Below, piece after piece: positions 8,177 to 18,366 of a DNA stretch of 64,000 bases. The position numbers were made by a program, and so were the translations under genes. The notes under the pieces are model-generated. The model was not told the origin of the DNA. It was given only the letters and a program-made list of their open reading frames with translations, and ran no database searches. Source of the DNA: Photobacterium malacitanum (GTDB taxonomy: Bacteria > Pseudomonadota > Gammaproteobacteria > Enterobacterales > Vibrionaceae); assembly GCF_900185615.1 (NCBI RefSeq), contig NZ_FYAK01000010.1:1-64000 (forward strand), in the 5' to 3' direction. The stretch's first letter is position 1, and every line of letters starts with the position of its first letter.

Positions 8177-9262
8177 TTATTTAACCGCTACATTCTGATA
8201 GCTAAATTTACCATTATCTAACGCTTGAATATGTTCTTGTTTAGCATTGAAGTTAAGTGTTGCTAAGTCAACTCGGCGAATGGTGCTGTTGTGCATTGTT
8301 TTGTAGTACAACTCGCCATTATTTTGATCAATAACTGATGTCCATTGCGTCGCACTTGGTAGATCAGGAATATGAGCTTTATCATTAAACTCACTCCCAA
8401 TTGGAATATCAAAATTATTCAGAATATGAAATGCTTGTGATACTGCCTGCTGTGCTGTTTTTAAAACGGGTGCGCTATTAACGTAAAATGCAGCACGAAC
8501 AAATCGCGACGGTGGTGAGATGTCACCAGGTAAGCCAACGAAATTAGAACCGACACCAAAAGACTGTGCTGCTACTCCATTAATCTGCTGCGGCTTACTA
8601 ATACCTGGGTGTAAATTGATATAGTTATTAAGGTTAGTCACTTGCCAATTATAATCAGGCGAATTAGTTAGCACTTTAGCGGTATTTTTATGAATATTAA
8701 TCTTACCGTGATCCATAATTTCTATCACAATACTATTGCCCTGCTTATCAGATACTCGCCAATGTGCAGTCGGTGATGGCTGGCCTTTTTCATCAAAATA
8801 AACCGTCACGATCTTTATTTTATGCAAAGCCGCTTCTACTTCAGCAACTGTTGAATATTGGCTTAACATCCAACGCACAAAGTCCATATCAGTAATATTA
8901 TTGGCGGTATCTTTTGGATCATAAGTTGCTAGTGAGCCGTAACCACGAAAATAAAATAGCCCTGCCGTTAAGCCCTTTTCATTGATCCCTTCGGCAATGA
9001 ACTTATCATCACTTACAGATATGCCAGCAAAACCATACTTACTCTTCCACGTTAGTCCTGATTTCTGATCAGGCATGGTTGAAGTATACGAATAATCACG
9101 CGGTGCAATAACCAATTTACTATTAAGATCACTGTGTCCCCACTCAATAGTACGCGCTTGAATATGATCATTACCTGTTGTAGCTAATGTAATGCCAGTA
9201 CAAGCATTAGCAGCCTGGCTAAATCCGATCGCAACAACCAACGCTAATAAGGTTTTTTTCAT
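8177..9262 (-). CDS. secreted choloylglycine hydrolase / penicillin V acylase family amidase
   Basis: A linear-amide C-N hydrolase of the Ntn superfamily, 361 residues from the ATG at 9262. The signal peptide MKKTLLALVVAIGFSQAANA ends directly before CTGITL, so signal-peptidase cleavage would itself expose the catalytic N-terminal cysteine, as in periplasmic penicillin V acylases. Other family landmarks are the Arg in QARTIEWG and the NEKGLTAGLFYF and NSPDYNWQ segments. The family includes bile salt hydrolases, penicillin V acylases and, in some Gram-negatives, N-acyl-homoserine-lactone acylases. The substrate cannot be told from sequence here. In a quorum-sensing marine bacterium a signal-quenching role is possible. 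An alternative ATG five codons upstream exists. Confidence 0.87.
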   Translation of the reverse strand: MKKTLLALVVAIGFSQAANACTGITLATTGNDHIQARTIEWGHSDLNSKLVIAPRDYSYTSTMPDQKSGLTWKSKYGFAGISVSDDKFIAEGINEKGLTAGLFYFRGYGSLATYDPKDTANNITDMDFVRWMLSQYSTVAEVEAALHKIKIVTVYFDEKGQPSPTAHWRVSDKQGNSIVIEIMDHGKINIHKNTAKVLTNSPDYNWQVTNLNNYINLHPGISKPQQINGVAAQSFGVGSNFVGLPGDISPPSRFVRAAFYVNSAPVLKTAQQAVSQAFHILNNFDIPIGSEFNDKAHIPDLPSATQWTSVIDQNNGELYYKTMHNSTIRRVDLATLNFNAKQEHIQALDNGKFSYQNVAVK

Positions 9263-9343
9263 TGCTAAAAATTCCATAATTAAAAATATATGGCGTTATT
9301 TTACCTTGAGTATGAAGAAAAAAAACCGTACAAAATTAAACAA

Positions 9344-9376
9344 ACAAAAAAAAACCCACGCAAGTTCGTGGGTTTC
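9344..9376 (-). terminator. rho-independent terminator of ghxP
   Basis: A 9-bp stem (AAACCCACG 9352-9360 with CGTGGGTTT 9367-9375) is followed on the minus strand by a long T-run. It lies just downstream of the permease gene. Confidence 0.9.
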
Positions 9377-9400
9377 TGATAAATAAGCTATTTTGTAAGC

Positions 9401-10759
9401 TTAGATAGCCCAACCACCGGCATAAAAGATGACTAATGCAATCGCAATAATAACAGTGCCAATATTAAGGCGTTTAACATCACCCGATACCACACGTCCA
9501 ATCACTAAACTCACAAAGCCAAGCATGATTCCGGTAACAATATTCCCCGTAAGAACAATGAAAACAGCACATAACAACCCTGATAACGCATCAACAGAGT
9601 CGTTCATATCCAGTTTACTGACATTACTCAACATTAATAAACCGACATACATTAATGCAGGCGCGGTCGCATAAGACGGTACTAAATAACTTACTGGCGC
9701 TAAAAACAGCATCAATACAAATAACAGACCAACCGTCGTTGCTGTCAAACCGGTTTTACCACCCGCAGCTGTGCCCGCTGCAGATTCAATATAAACAGCA
9801 GCAGGTGAGCCACCGACAAAACCTGCAAAAATACTACTTACAGAGTCGGCGGTTAATGCTTTACCACCACTGATAATATTACCGCGCTCAGTCAATAAAT
9901 TCGCTTGGCCAGCGACAGCACGAATGGTACCCGTTGCATCAAAAATAGCCGTCATCACTAACGCTAATACTGTCGGTAAGATCACCGGATTAAGCGCGCC
10001 CATAATATCAAGAGAGCCTAATAATGAACCGTTGCCGCCAAATGTTGGTAATGCAAACAAACCGTGGTATTTCACATTGGGATCAAAAATCAACCCAAAC
10101 ACAGAAATCGCAATAATCACCAATAAAATACCACCTGGTACTCGACGCTTTTCAAGCCCAAGAATAGCCGCTAAACCCACCAACGACATAATCACTGGCA
10201 GTGACACAAAATCACCAAAAGCGACAGGTAAGCCCGCTTGGGGATTTTTAATAACCAAACCGACACCGTTAGCGGCAATCAACAATAAAAACAAACCAAT
10301 ACCGATACCAGTACCATGTGCAATCCCGGTTGGCATGTTTCTCATGATCCAACCACGAATACCGGTAACCGTAATAAAAGTAAACACCACGCCCATCAAG
10401 AACACCGCACCTAATGCAACCGGAATACTAACGCCTTGTCCGAGCACTAAGCTAAATGCAGTAAAAGCCGTTAATGATATTGCACAACCAATAGCCATTG
10501 GCAGACGCGCCCATAGCCCCATCAGCAATGAACCAAAAGCCGCCACTAAACAGGTTGCTATAAAAACTGCACTTTGATCAAACCCAGCTGCACCCAACAT
10601 GCTTGGTACTACAATCACCGAATAGACCATAGCTAAAAAAGTGGTTAACCCTGCGATAATTTCTTGTTTAACACTGCTACCACGTGCTGATATTTGAAAA
10701 TAACGGTCTAAACCACGTGTTGATTCATTTGGAGTGTTATGTGTACTGTCAACAGACAT
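9401..10759 (-). CDS. ghxP: guanine/hypoxanthine:H+ symporter, GhxP-like
   Basis: A 452-residue NCS2-type (AzgA subfamily) inner-membrane permease with about 12 to 14 hydrophobic segments. It imports guanine and hypoxanthine for purine salvage. Similarity to E. coli GhxP (YjcD) is very high over the whole length, for example [20 protein letters not shown] near the N-terminus, [18 protein letters not shown], the [17 protein letters not shown] segment and the C-terminal FYAGGWAI. The ATG has a GGAAG site seven bases upstream. A PurR operator lies about 70 bases upstream (10826-10841), so repression by PurR with hypoxanthine or guanine is expected. It is monocistronic, with its own terminator. 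Confidence 0.95.
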   Translation of the reverse strand: MSVDSTHNTPNESTRGLDRYFQISARGSSVKQEIIAGLTTFLAMVYSVIVVPSMLGAAGFDQSAVFIATCLVAAFGSLLMGLWARLPMAIGCAISLTAFTAFSLVLGQGVSIPVALGAVFLMGVVFTFITVTGIRGWIMRNMPTGIAHGTGIGIGLFLLLIAANGVGLVIKNPQAGLPVAFGDFVSLPVIMSLVGLAAILGLEKRRVPGGILLVIIAISVFGLIFDPNVKYHGLFALPTFGGNGSLLGSLDIMGALNPVILPTVLALVMTAIFDATGTIRAVAGQANLLTERGNIISGGKALTADSVSSIFAGFVGGSPAAVYIESAAGTAAGGKTGLTATTVGLLFVLMLFLAPVSYLVPSYATAPALMYVGLLMLSNVSKLDMNDSVDALSGLLCAVFIVLTGNIVTGIMLGFVSLVIGRVVSGDVKRLNIGTVIIAIALVIFYAGGWAI

Positions 10760-10825
10760 GATGTCTTCCTATAATTGTCTGGTTTCAATCCGCTATCATT
10801 GGTCGCTAATCCTCATTTACCACCA

Positions 10826-10841
10826 ACGCAAACGTTTACTT
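10826..10841 (-). promoter_or_regulatory. PurR operator upstream of ghxP
   Basis: ACGCAAACGTTTACTT matches the PurR box consensus ACGCAAACGTTTTCNT in nearly every position. It lies in the promoter region of the minus-strand purine permease gene. Confidence 0.85.
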
Positions 10842-11254
10842 TATTGGAGAAAATAAAAGGCTGACATTATTATGGCTCAGCCTTTAGATCATTCTTTACC
10901 TAACAATGATACCTAGAAAGTCACTCTCCCTGCCACTATAAACTGATATTCTGATCAAATAACAATAATATTTTCATCATCACCATAAAAATTCATTACG
11001 TTATCGATAAAAAATAATCCCAACAAAAGTGTGATGGATGTAACATTATTTTACTTATTGAAAATTAAATAGAAAAATATTCTATATAGCCTTTCTATAA
11101 GTAAGGAATATACGATTTTTTTCTTTACGACTAAATGTATACTCGCAATCAATAACTAACATGTAACGTTAGCTACATATTGAAATGGCAAATATTTAAA
11201 TTTGCTTTAAATCCGTAATTTTTGATCTTTTATATAGATCGTTAGGTGATTGCA
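10842..11254. other. divergent intergenic region between ghxP and cyuA
   Basis: Holds a 9-bp hairpin (AAAGGCTGA 10856-10864, TCAGCCTTT 10877-10885) with no gene ending next to it, then about 350 AT-rich bases with no further gene seen. The cyuA promoter must be here, but no operator is recognisable. Confidence 0.5.
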
Positions 11255-12556
11255 ATGAAACACACATTTTGGCCGGCATTTATTGATGTTGTAAAACGCG
11301 ATGTTGTTCCTGCACTAGGTTGTACAGAGCCTGTATCGGTTGCACTCGCCGCAGCAATAGCTGTGAATAAACTTAATATAAACTATCAGAATATTACTGC
11401 GATTAATGTGCAGGTTTCAGCCAATTTAATGAAAAATGGTATGGGAGTAACCGTTCCTGGTACGGGTATGGTTGGACTTGAAATTGCAGCCGCTGCTGGT
11501 GCTGTCGCTGGTGATAGCAATGCACAATTAGAAGTGCTTAAAAACCTTACCGCTAACGATGTTGCTATCGCAAAAAACATGTTAGATCAAAAAATGGTGA
11601 CTGTTAGCGTTGCTAATGTGAGTAATATTCTTTATTCCAAAGTCACCATCTTTAGTGCCGATCGCTCTGCTAGCGTGACGATAGCAAATAGCCACACCCA
11701 TGTGTTGGCCATTGAAGAAGACGGGATCACAACTTATATTGCCGATCCACAACCGACATCAACAGCAACCAAATCGATTACAAGTAATCCTTTTAGTGAT
11801 GCCTCTGCACAAGATATTTTTGACTTTGCAACCCAAGCACCATTAGCTGATATTGCGTTTATTAAGCAGGCTTATCAACTAAACAACGACCTTTCAATTG
11901 AAGGCTTAGAAGGCAATTATGGTCTCCAAGTTGGCGCGACATTTAAACGCAGTATGGAGCGCGGTTTACTTGCTGGTGGTTTATTAACCGATGTCTTACT
12001 CCGTACAGCAGCAGCTTCTGATGCGCGTATGGGCGGCGCAATGAAACCAGCCATGAGTAATTCAGGCTCTGGCAACCAAGGAATAGCTGCGACCATGCCT
12101 GTGGTTGTGGTGGCTGAATTTATTAATGCCAATGATGAGCAACTTATTCGTGCATTAATGTTGTCGCATTTAATGGCGATTTACATTAAAAGCTATCAAA
12201 ATAAATTATCAGCACTATGTGGCGCAACAACTGCCTCAATGGGCGCTGTTGCTGGTATGACATGGTTACTCGGTGGTGATATCAAGCAAATTAGCATCGC
12301 GATTAACAGTATGATTGGTGATATTGCAGGTATGATCTGTGATGGCGCCAAAACCAGTTGTGCAATGAAAGTATCATCATCAGCTGGCTCTGCTGTAAAA
12401 TCAGCATTAATGGCATTAGATGGCATCGGCGTAACGGGCAATGAAGGTATTGTCGCTCATGATGTAGACAGTACTATTCGTAATTTATCAATGCTTGCCA
12501 ATGGTTCAATGACACAGACCGATGTGCAGATCCTTGATATTATGATTAATAAATAA
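11255..12556 (+). CDS. cyuA: L-cysteine desulfidase (CyuA/YhaM, UPF0597 family)
   Basis: A 433-residue cytoplasmic enzyme that breaks cysteine into pyruvate, ammonia and sulfide using an iron-sulfur cluster. The start is ATG 11255 because AGGTGA sits five bases upstream; an in-frame GTG precedes it. The family signature PALGCTEPVSVALAAA is near the N-terminus. Further conserved cysteines are in LSALCGATTASMGA, GMICDGAKTSCAMKVS, which with the first Cys would supply the cluster ligands. SGSGNQGIAATMP is also typical. The next plus-strand gene encodes the cognate cysteine transporter CyuP, though about 530 bases and a hairpin separate them. In E. coli the pair is an operon induced by cysteine in anaerobiosis. 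Confidence 0.92.
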   Translation: MKHTFWPAFIDVVKRDVVPALGCTEPVSVALAAAIAVNKLNINYQNITAINVQVSANLMKNGMGVTVPGTGMVGLEIAAAAGAVAGDSNAQLEVLKNLTANDVAIAKNMLDQKMVTVSVANVSNILYSKVTIFSADRSASVTIANSHTHVLAIEEDGITTYIADPQPTSTATKSITSNPFSDASAQDIFDFATQAPLADIAFIKQAYQLNNDLSIEGLEGNYGLQVGATFKRSMERGLLAGGLLTDVLLRTAAASDARMGGAMKPAMSNSGSGNQGIAATMPVVVVAEFINANDEQLIRALMLSHLMAIYIKSYQNKLSALCGATTASMGAVAGMTWLLGGDIKQISIAINSMIGDIAGMICDGAKTSCAMKVSSSAGSAVKSALMALDGIGVTGNEGIVAHDVDSTIRNLSMLANGSMTQTDVQILDIMINK

Positions 12557-12585
12557 CCATACATTCACTAATATAGTAGCTAATG

Positions 12586-12644
12586 CCTCTAGGTATACAT
12601 AAAAAGTAAGGTAACTAATTTACTTTTTTAGCTTTATCTAGAGG
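12586..12644 (+). terminator. hairpin after cyuA, likely terminator
   Basis: An inner 9-bp stem (AAAAAGTAA at 12601, TTACTTTTT to 12628) is enclosed by an outer CCTCTAG/CTAGAGG stem (12586-12592, 12638-12644). T-residues are inside the structure. It probably ends the cyuA transcript. Confidence 0.6.
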
Positions 12645-13092
12645 ATTATATTGCACCAATTGTACAGTTCTCAGAAAAAAACAGTAAAAACCGCATTTTT
12701 CTCCCCTCGAGTATTCCATTTCGTTATATCAAATTACTTCTAGTTATTTAAGAAACACGCTATTAGCGTAATAATTCTGTCATAAATAACACAAACGCTA
12801 TTAGAAATAACCACCATCTAATCTAATAAAAATCGCACAATTCAGCTTTTTTATATTACGTCATCTTATGCATTTTCATATTATGATTTGTTTTGATATG
12901 TGGGTCTAAAATATATAAATAACATAAACTTAAAGTACGTTTTATGAGTAATGCACACTCATTTATGCTGCTATTTGATTATAGTTTGACTGCTTTATAT
13001 TTCTAATAATATGCAAAAAAAGGCCGGCATTTGCCGTAAAAAATAATAAACCAAATAATGTGATTTGGTTAACTATTCAGGCTGAAATTAAT
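12645..13092 (+). promoter_or_regulatory. intergenic region before cyuP
   Basis: About 450 AT-rich bases with no gene seen. The length suggests that cyuP has its own promoter. A short CGGCATTTGCCG hairpin lies at about 13024-13035, close to the start; a regulatory role is a guess. Confidence 0.35.
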
Positions 13093-14418
13093 ATGAATCA
13101 AACAGTCAATTTATCTCAAACAGCAGTACCCAATACACCACTACATGTTCAAGCCAATATGACCCAACAACAATGGCAGCAAGCGATCAAATTTGACCAT
13201 GTCGACATTGGCTGGATCGTGATGAGCATTGGTATGGCGGTTGGTGCCGGGATTGTATTCTTACCTGTTCAAGTAGGTGTAATGGGATTATGGGTATTTT
13301 TGCTATCAGCAGTGATTGGTTACCCTGCCATGTATTTATTCCAAAAATTATTCATTAATACATTAGCGGAATCGAAAAAGTGTACTGACTATCCGGGGGT
13401 CATTTCAGGCTACCTCGGAAAAAACTGGGGTATTGGTCTCGGGATCCTGTATTTTTTAATGTTAGTGATCTGGGTGCTGGTCTATTCATTAACCGTTACC
13501 AATGATAGTGCCTCTTACTTACACTCATTTGGCATAACGAAAACCCATCTTAACCATAACGTCTTTTATGGCTTAGCCCTGATTAGCTTATTAAGTTATA
13601 TCGGTTCTAAAAGTGAAAAGTTCTTATTTAAGATCTCAGGGTTTATGGCTGTCACGGTATTGCTGTTAGTTGCAGTGATGAGCTTGTTATTAGTTCCTCA
13701 ATGGAGCTTTGCTAATATCACACCGGTTCAAGACTGGGGATTGATGCTTAAAAATGCGATTATTACATTGCCATTTACCCTTACATCGATTCTGTTCATT
13801 CAATCATTGAGCCCGATGGTTATCTCTTACCGCTCACATGAAAAATCGATTGAAGTCGCACGTTATAAAGCGACGCGTGCAATGAAAATTGCGTTTACTA
13901 TTTTATTTGTTGTCGTATTTTTCTTTGCCGTATCGTTTACTTTCGCGATAAATCAAACTGAAGCCAAGCATGCGATGGAATTAAATATTTCAGCACTGGC
14001 AATGATTGCACATTACTTCCCTGGTAGCTGGGCAACAATTGTTGGCATAGTCATTAATATCTTTGCGGTTGTTACGTCCTTTTTTGGCGTATTCCTCGCC
14101 TTTAAAGAAGCTTGCCGCGGTCTTATGATGAACTTATTAGAGCGTAAATTTGAAGCTCACAAAATTAACACCAAACTGGTTGATAAGTTTACTACTGCTT
14201 TTATTATTCTAATTGCATGGGGCGCAGTTGCTTTAAATTTACCTATCCTCTCCTTTACCTCTATTTGTTCGCCTATCTTTGGTATTGTGGGCTGCTTAAT
14301 TCCGGCATATTTAGTCTATCAAGTGCCGAGCTTGCATAAATATAAAGGTACAGCGACCAACCTAATTATTATTACAGGGGTTTTATTGTGTATTTCACCC
14401 TTGTTAGCTTTTATTTAG
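13093..14418 (+). CDS. cyuP: L-cysteine transporter (CyuP/YhaO, HAAAP family)
   Basis: A 441-residue inner-membrane amino acid symporter of the hydroxy/aromatic amino acid permease family with 11 hydrophobic segments. It is extensively similar to E. coli YhaO, for example MSIGMAVGAGIVFLPVQVG, NAIITLPFTLTSILFIQ and SFTSICSPIFGIVGCLIPA. The ATG at 13093 is favoured because E. coli YhaO has a similar-length hydrophilic N-terminus; a GTG 33 bases earlier is possible and neither has a strong Shine-Dalgarno. It brings in L-cysteine for the desulfidase encoded upstream. Gene order here is cyuA-cyuP, opposite to E. coli. A strong terminator follows. Confidence 0.9.
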   Translation: MNQTVNLSQTAVPNTPLHVQANMTQQQWQQAIKFDHVDIGWIVMSIGMAVGAGIVFLPVQVGVMGLWVFLLSAVIGYPAMYLFQKLFINTLAESKKCTDYPGVISGYLGKNWGIGLGILYFLMLVIWVLVYSLTVTNDSASYLHSFGITKTHLNHNVFYGLALISLLSYIGSKSEKFLFKISGFMAVTVLLLVAVMSLLLVPQWSFANITPVQDWGLMLKNAIITLPFTLTSILFIQSLSPMVISYRSHEKSIEVARYKATRAMKIAFTILFVVVFFFAVSFTFAINQTEAKHAMELNISALAMIAHYFPGSWATIVGIVINIFAVVTSFFGVFLAFKEACRGLMMNLLERKFEAHKINTKLVDKFTTAFIILIAWGAVALNLPILSFTSICSPIFGIVGCLIPAYLVYQVPSLHKYKGTATNLIIITGVLLCISPLLAFI

Positions 14419-14432
14419 GTTTAACGTAATAT

Positions 14433-14470
14433 AAAAAAACGCCGCAATCATGATGATTGCGGCGTTTTCG
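14433..14470. terminator. bidirectional terminator
   Basis: A stem AAAACGCCGCAATCA pairs with TGATTGCGGCGTTTT around a tiny loop, with A-run and T-run flanks. It separates the convergent cyuP and DMT transporter genes. Confidence 0.93.
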
Positions 14471-14493
14471 TTTAAATATAAAACAAGCCTACA

Positions 14494-15384
14494 TTAAGCA
14501 GTAACAGCATCAACTTGTTTATTCGCTTTCACACGTTTTTGTGCCATAGCAACTCCAGTGAGTACCATAAGACCACCAACATAATGGTAGCTATGTAACT
14601 GCTCACCTAACATCACACTTGCAATACCAGCAGCCATAATAGGCAACAAATTCATGAACATCGCAGTTCTATCTGCGCCTAAGCGTTCAATGCTTTGCAT
14701 CCATAACCATGGTGCTAATACTGACGCTAATAATGCGGCATACATGATCAAGGGCGCAGCTGATGCCGTAATTGCCATACGATGACTGGTTAACAATAGT
14801 GGCGTTAACATCACCACAGCAAAGAGACATTGTACGTACACTGAATGCCAATTTGAGATCGGCATTTTCCAACGTTTAAGTAACACACAATATAATGCAT
14901 ATACAACAGCGGCTATCAACATTAAGCCATCGCCCTGTTTGATCCCTTGGCTCACCAAACTACTAATGTGACCATGGCTAAGCATTAACACTAAACCACT
15001 TAATGATAGAACCGCACCAACCAGAGCAAAAGCTGATAAGCGTTGGCCTAATAATGGCACGCTTAAGAACATACTCACCAAAGGTACTAATGAAATAATC
15101 AAGGCAATATTGGTCGCACTGGTGGTTGCCGCAGCAAAATAGCCTAATGATTGGTTAAGCACCATACCAAGTAAGCCTAAAAAAGCTAACTTGGTAAGAT
15201 AAGGTTTAATAACAGCTCGTTCGCGCCACACAGACTTAGCTAAAAAAGGGGTTAACGCAACTAAAGCAAAAAACCAGCGATAAAAAGAAATCGCCCCAGG
15301 ATCAATGACACTAAATGCCATCTTATTGACAATGGCATTCCCTGCCCAGATTGCAACAGTAAAAAAAGGTAATAAATAGAACAT
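14494..15384 (-). CDS. EamA/DMT family transporter
   Basis: A 296-residue inner-membrane protein with ten hydrophobic segments arranged as two EamA repeats (residues ~1-135 and ~150-280). The N-terminal repeat has the typical WAGNAIVNKMA segment, and the second has PLIMYAALLASVLAPWLWMQ and LLPIMAAGIASVMLGEQL. The family exports metabolites such as amino acids or nucleosides. The substrate cannot be assigned. An AAGG site lies seven bases before the ATG. It is a single gene and convergent with cyuP. Confidence 0.87.
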   Translation of the reverse strand: MFYLLPFFTVAIWAGNAIVNKMAFSVIDPGAISFYRWFFALVALTPFLAKSVWRERAVIKPYLTKLAFLGLLGMVLNQSLGYFAAATTSATNIALIISLVPLVSMFLSVPLLGQRLSAFALVGAVLSLSGLVLMLSHGHISSLVSQGIKQGDGLMLIAAVVYALYCVLLKRWKMPISNWHSVYVQCLFAVVMLTPLLLTSHRMAITASAAPLIMYAALLASVLAPWLWMQSIERLGADRTAMFMNLLPIMAAGIASVMLGEQLHSYHYVGGLMVLTGVAMAQKRVKANKQVDAVTA

Positions 15385-15549
15385 TGTCAGCCTTAGATAA
15401 AACAGTCATTTCAATAAAGGACATTGAAATAGATAACAACACTATTTTGTCATTTCCTATGAGAAATATATATTCGTGATCGGACATAGAAAATGCTTAG
15501 TCGGACATTTATGGCTTGGTTAAATGGTCAGCAATGAGTAAAACGACAA

Positions 15550-15597
15550 AACCCTAAATTTCTTACGTCTATATCAGCATAAGAAATTTAGGGCTTC
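15550..15597 (-). terminator. rho-independent terminator
   Basis: A 15-bp stem built from CCCTAAATTTCTTA and TAAGAAATTTAGGG with a 14-base loop, followed on the minus strand by GTTTTG. It ends the exonuclease gene. Confidence 0.75.
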
Positions 15598-15627
15598 AAA
15601 GAAACGCGAAGATGTATCACGCCTTCA

Positions 15628-16188
15628 CTATTGATCGTCTGCTAATGGCTCTTTTTCACAAAACATTGTCGCAGCTAATCGTGCCAGATTATAAGCATCA
15701 ACATAACCTGAATGCTGGCGTCCTTCCCATTCCACCCCAGCAATTTCCATTGCCGCTCGTTGTCCTAAACGCTTATTAGTGACATGACGCTGTAATTTAA
15801 ATAATGTCGCTAAATTTAAATATTCACGAAACGGCATTTTTAATTCTTTAGCTGCACACTCTTTATGTAAAATGCGATCATCGTGGCCCCAAGCCGCATA
15901 GATTTTATGGCGACCACCAAACTTTTGTTCAATCGAACGTAAAATAGTTGCCAATGGCTTACCATTTTTTTCAATCAAATCGGGTTTAATTCCAGTTAAT
16001 TCGCTGCAAAAAGGCGAAATTTCATCATGTTCAGGTCGTACATAATGCTGAGCACGTCGCACAATACGTCCTGTATTTAAATCCAGCTCCGCTACTCCAA
16101 TTTCGATGATTTCACCAGTTCGCGATGTGCGGCCATCATTCCAGCAGCACATTTCGAGGTCAAAACAGACAATACGATCAAAATTCAT
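15628..16188 (-). CDS. DEDDh 3'-5' exonuclease (KapD/ERI-1-like)
   Basis: A 186-residue cytoplasmic nuclease of the RNase T/DnaQ fold. Exo I is FDLEMCCW with the Asp-x-Glu pair. Exo II lies around WGHDDRILHKEC, and Exo III is QHSGYVDAYNLARL, with the His and Asp of the DEDDh set five residues apart. The layout and length resemble KapD and ERI-1-type RNA exonucleases rather than DNA polymerase epsilon. The ATG at 16188 is preferred over an upstream TTG, with GGA eight bases before it. The target could be small RNA or DNA ends. It is a single gene with a terminator downstream. Confidence 0.82.
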   Translation of the reverse strand: MNFDRIVCFDLEMCCWNDGRTSRTGEIIEIGVAELDLNTGRIVRRAQHYVRPEHDEISPFCSELTGIKPDLIEKNGKPLATILRSIEQKFGGRHKIYAAWGHDDRILHKECAAKELKMPFREYLNLATLFKLQRHVTNKRLGQRAAMEIAGVEWEGRQHSGYVDAYNLARLAATMFCEKEPLADDQ

Positions 16189-16297
16189 TAAGTTATCCAA
16201 GAGTCACGGCGTAAAACGGGCGCAGATAATACCATTTTGTCACCATGGGTTCATCCTTGTGCGCCAGATTATTATTGATCTTTTATATACAACAAAA

Positions 16298-18187
16298 CTA
16301 AATGACTATCTGCGATACAACTTTCTCTGCCCCTTGTTGCGAGGCGTGATGCGCATCATGATACAAAGGCTGTGAGTCTTGGACCGCATAACAATATTGT
16401 TCATCACAAAACGCTTGTTGAGTATTGATAAAATGAACATTCGCTGGATAGTTAGCGTGTTTAAAATGACGCAAAATATCGTGATTGCGCTGGTTATAAT
16501 AAGACTTAGACATTGATACGATATTTTTAACAGGCTGACCTACCCAGTAATGTTCATAAAATAACTTACTAATAGTACGTCCCATTTCAGGTACAGGTTC
16601 AATCACATAAACATTTTTTTTCGTTTTTGCTAATTGTAAAACTAACTTATCAAATGACGTTAGAATATCAGCATATTGGGCTGTCTTTCGATGTAGTAAT
16701 CGTGGATAAACCCCTTCATTTTCACCGTATAGCCCTGCCGAATACCGATTAATCAATACCACATTTTGAATATGTTTATCTTGTAAAATATAATTAGCCG
16801 CCTCGTTATACCATCGAGAACAATGACTGAAGTTATTCTGTTGACCGTAAGAAGGAATACAGCCCGCAAAACTAAAATGTTTTAACCCTTGATCGGTTAC
16901 TTTTAAACGATTTGCTAAAGCATAACTAATACTGATCGCATGGCTATCACCTAATACTGCCCAATCAATATTATTACCATAGTACTCACACGCTTTTGCT
17001 GGATCTTGGTAATCATAAACATGGCAATTAACACGGTTCGGCGTCGGCTTAATGTCTTTAACGATATTATTAACACTCGCAGGAAACCTATCAACGGCAA
17101 AGCCATTATTTTTAAATACCACCGCTGCAAGCCCACCAACAACAATCACTAACCACACCGGTAGGGAGGTCATTAATTGACGAGGTATTGATGCTGATTG
17201 AGACGCCATTTTACGATTTTCAATATAGCGATAACTTAAAGCACCGAATAATACCGATAATGGAATACCGATAAATTCAAAATATGGAATAGACAAATAG
17301 TAACCAATCACCACCAGCGGCCAATGCCATAAATAAATTGAATATGACCATAAGCCTATTCGCTGTAGAATAACGGCATTAAAAAAGCTTTGCTGGCGAT
17401 TAGCTAAAATAATCAAAAATGCGCCTTCAACAGGCATTAATGCTAAATACCCCGGCCACATGTCTTTTTCACTCATGGTACTATAAGAAGCAATAATTAA
17501 TAGCACCCCAAGCCATTGACAATATTTTTTATTTTTTTCATTAAGTTGGACTGGGTATAGATATACCAATCCACCTAACATCATCTCCCATCCACGAACA
17601 GGAAGCAGAAAATAAGCATAAGTTGGATTTTGATGGCTAACGTAGAGATTAAACAGAAAGCCACACCCCGTAATCACTACCAGTATTTTTTTAATCGTTG
17701 CTAATTTGAAGATTTTATTCAGTATAACTAATACAACAGGATAGATAATATAGAACTGCCATTCTGCAGACAGCGACCACGTATGTAATAGCCATTTTTC
17801 ATGTGATCCAGCATCAAAATAACCCGATTCTTTAAAATAAAAAATATTTGAAATAAAGCCACTGCTACCAGCAATATGCTTACCTAAAATACGATAATCA
17901 ACCGGGGTTAAGTAAAACCAACCTAAAATTAATAATACACTGCACATCGCCATCAATGGTGGAATAATACGATTAGCACGCGCGATATAAAATTTAATAG
18001 TAGAGAATTGATTGTTTTCCAATCCTCTAAATATAATACTGGTCATTAAAAAACCAGAGATAACAAAAAAAACATCCACCCCAGCAAAACCACCAGGAAT
18101 ACGAATCCAGGCTGGATTAAAATGGAACAATACCACTGCAATAACAGCTAAGGCACGTAAGCCGTTAATATCAGTTCTAAATTTCAT
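16298..18187 (-). CDS. OafA/YrhL-type membrane acyltransferase with SGNH domain
   Basis: A 629-residue inner-membrane O-acyltransferase. Residues 1 to ~340 form the acyltransferase 3 domain with about ten membrane segments and the family opening FRTDINGLRALAVIAVVLFH, with R and H typical of OafA active sites, and VDVFFVISGFLM. Residues ~380-629 form a periplasmic SGNH hydrolase-like domain: AVLGDSHAISISYAL carries the GDS(H) nucleophile block, and YHDAHHASQQGA near the C-terminus carries the Asp-x-x-His pair. Such proteins acetylate O-antigen, capsule or other surface glycans. No polysaccharide cluster is beside it, so the target is unknown. AGGA precedes the ATG by six bases. Confidence 0.9.
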   Translation of the reverse strand: MKFRTDINGLRALAVIAVVLFHFNPAWIRIPGGFAGVDVFFVISGFLMTSIIFRGLENNQFSTIKFYIARANRIIPPLMAMCSVLLILGWFYLTPVDYRILGKHIAGSSGFISNIFYFKESGYFDAGSHEKWLLHTWSLSAEWQFYIIYPVVLVILNKIFKLATIKKILVVITGCGFLFNLYVSHQNPTYAYFLLPVRGWEMMLGGLVYLYPVQLNEKNKKYCQWLGVLLIIASYSTMSEKDMWPGYLALMPVEGAFLIILANRQQSFFNAVILQRIGLWSYSIYLWHWPLVVIGYYLSIPYFEFIGIPLSVLFGALSYRYIENRKMASQSASIPRQLMTSLPVWLVIVVGGLAAVVFKNNGFAVDRFPASVNNIVKDIKPTPNRVNCHVYDYQDPAKACEYYGNNIDWAVLGDSHAISISYALANRLKVTDQGLKHFSFAGCIPSYGQQNNFSHCSRWYNEAANYILQDKHIQNVVLINRYSAGLYGENEGVYPRLLHRKTAQYADILTSFDKLVLQLAKTKKNVYVIEPVPEMGRTISKLFYEHYWVGQPVKNIVSMSKSYYNQRNHDILRHFKHANYPANVHFINTQQAFCDEQYCYAVQDSQPLYHDAHHASQQGAEKVVSQIVI

Positions 18188-18350
18188 AACATTCCTATAT
18201 AGATCACATCTTTAGGGGCAAATAAAAAACATTTGAAAATAAACGATAATCTCAGTGCTTATGTCATAAAAAAAACAATAATAGCATTTATTGACAATTA
18301 ATTATTCGTGATAAGAATTATCTATAAATGGTTAATTTAATATTGTTATT

Positions 18351-18366
18351 TGTGATGTTTATCATG
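18351..18366 (+). promoter_or_regulatory. possible CRP site
   Basis: TGTGATGTTTATCATG matches the CRP consensus TGTGA-N6-TCACA at 8 of 10 positions. It lies about 130 bases before the AraC gene at 18499, in the divergent region shared with the acyltransferase gene. It is a single visual match. Confidence 0.4.

Noticed and set aside
9924..10577. A 217-codon plus-strand reading frame
   Set aside because: It is antisense to ghxP, with low-complexity Pro/Thr/Lys-rich translation and no start signal; GhxP is a certain gene.
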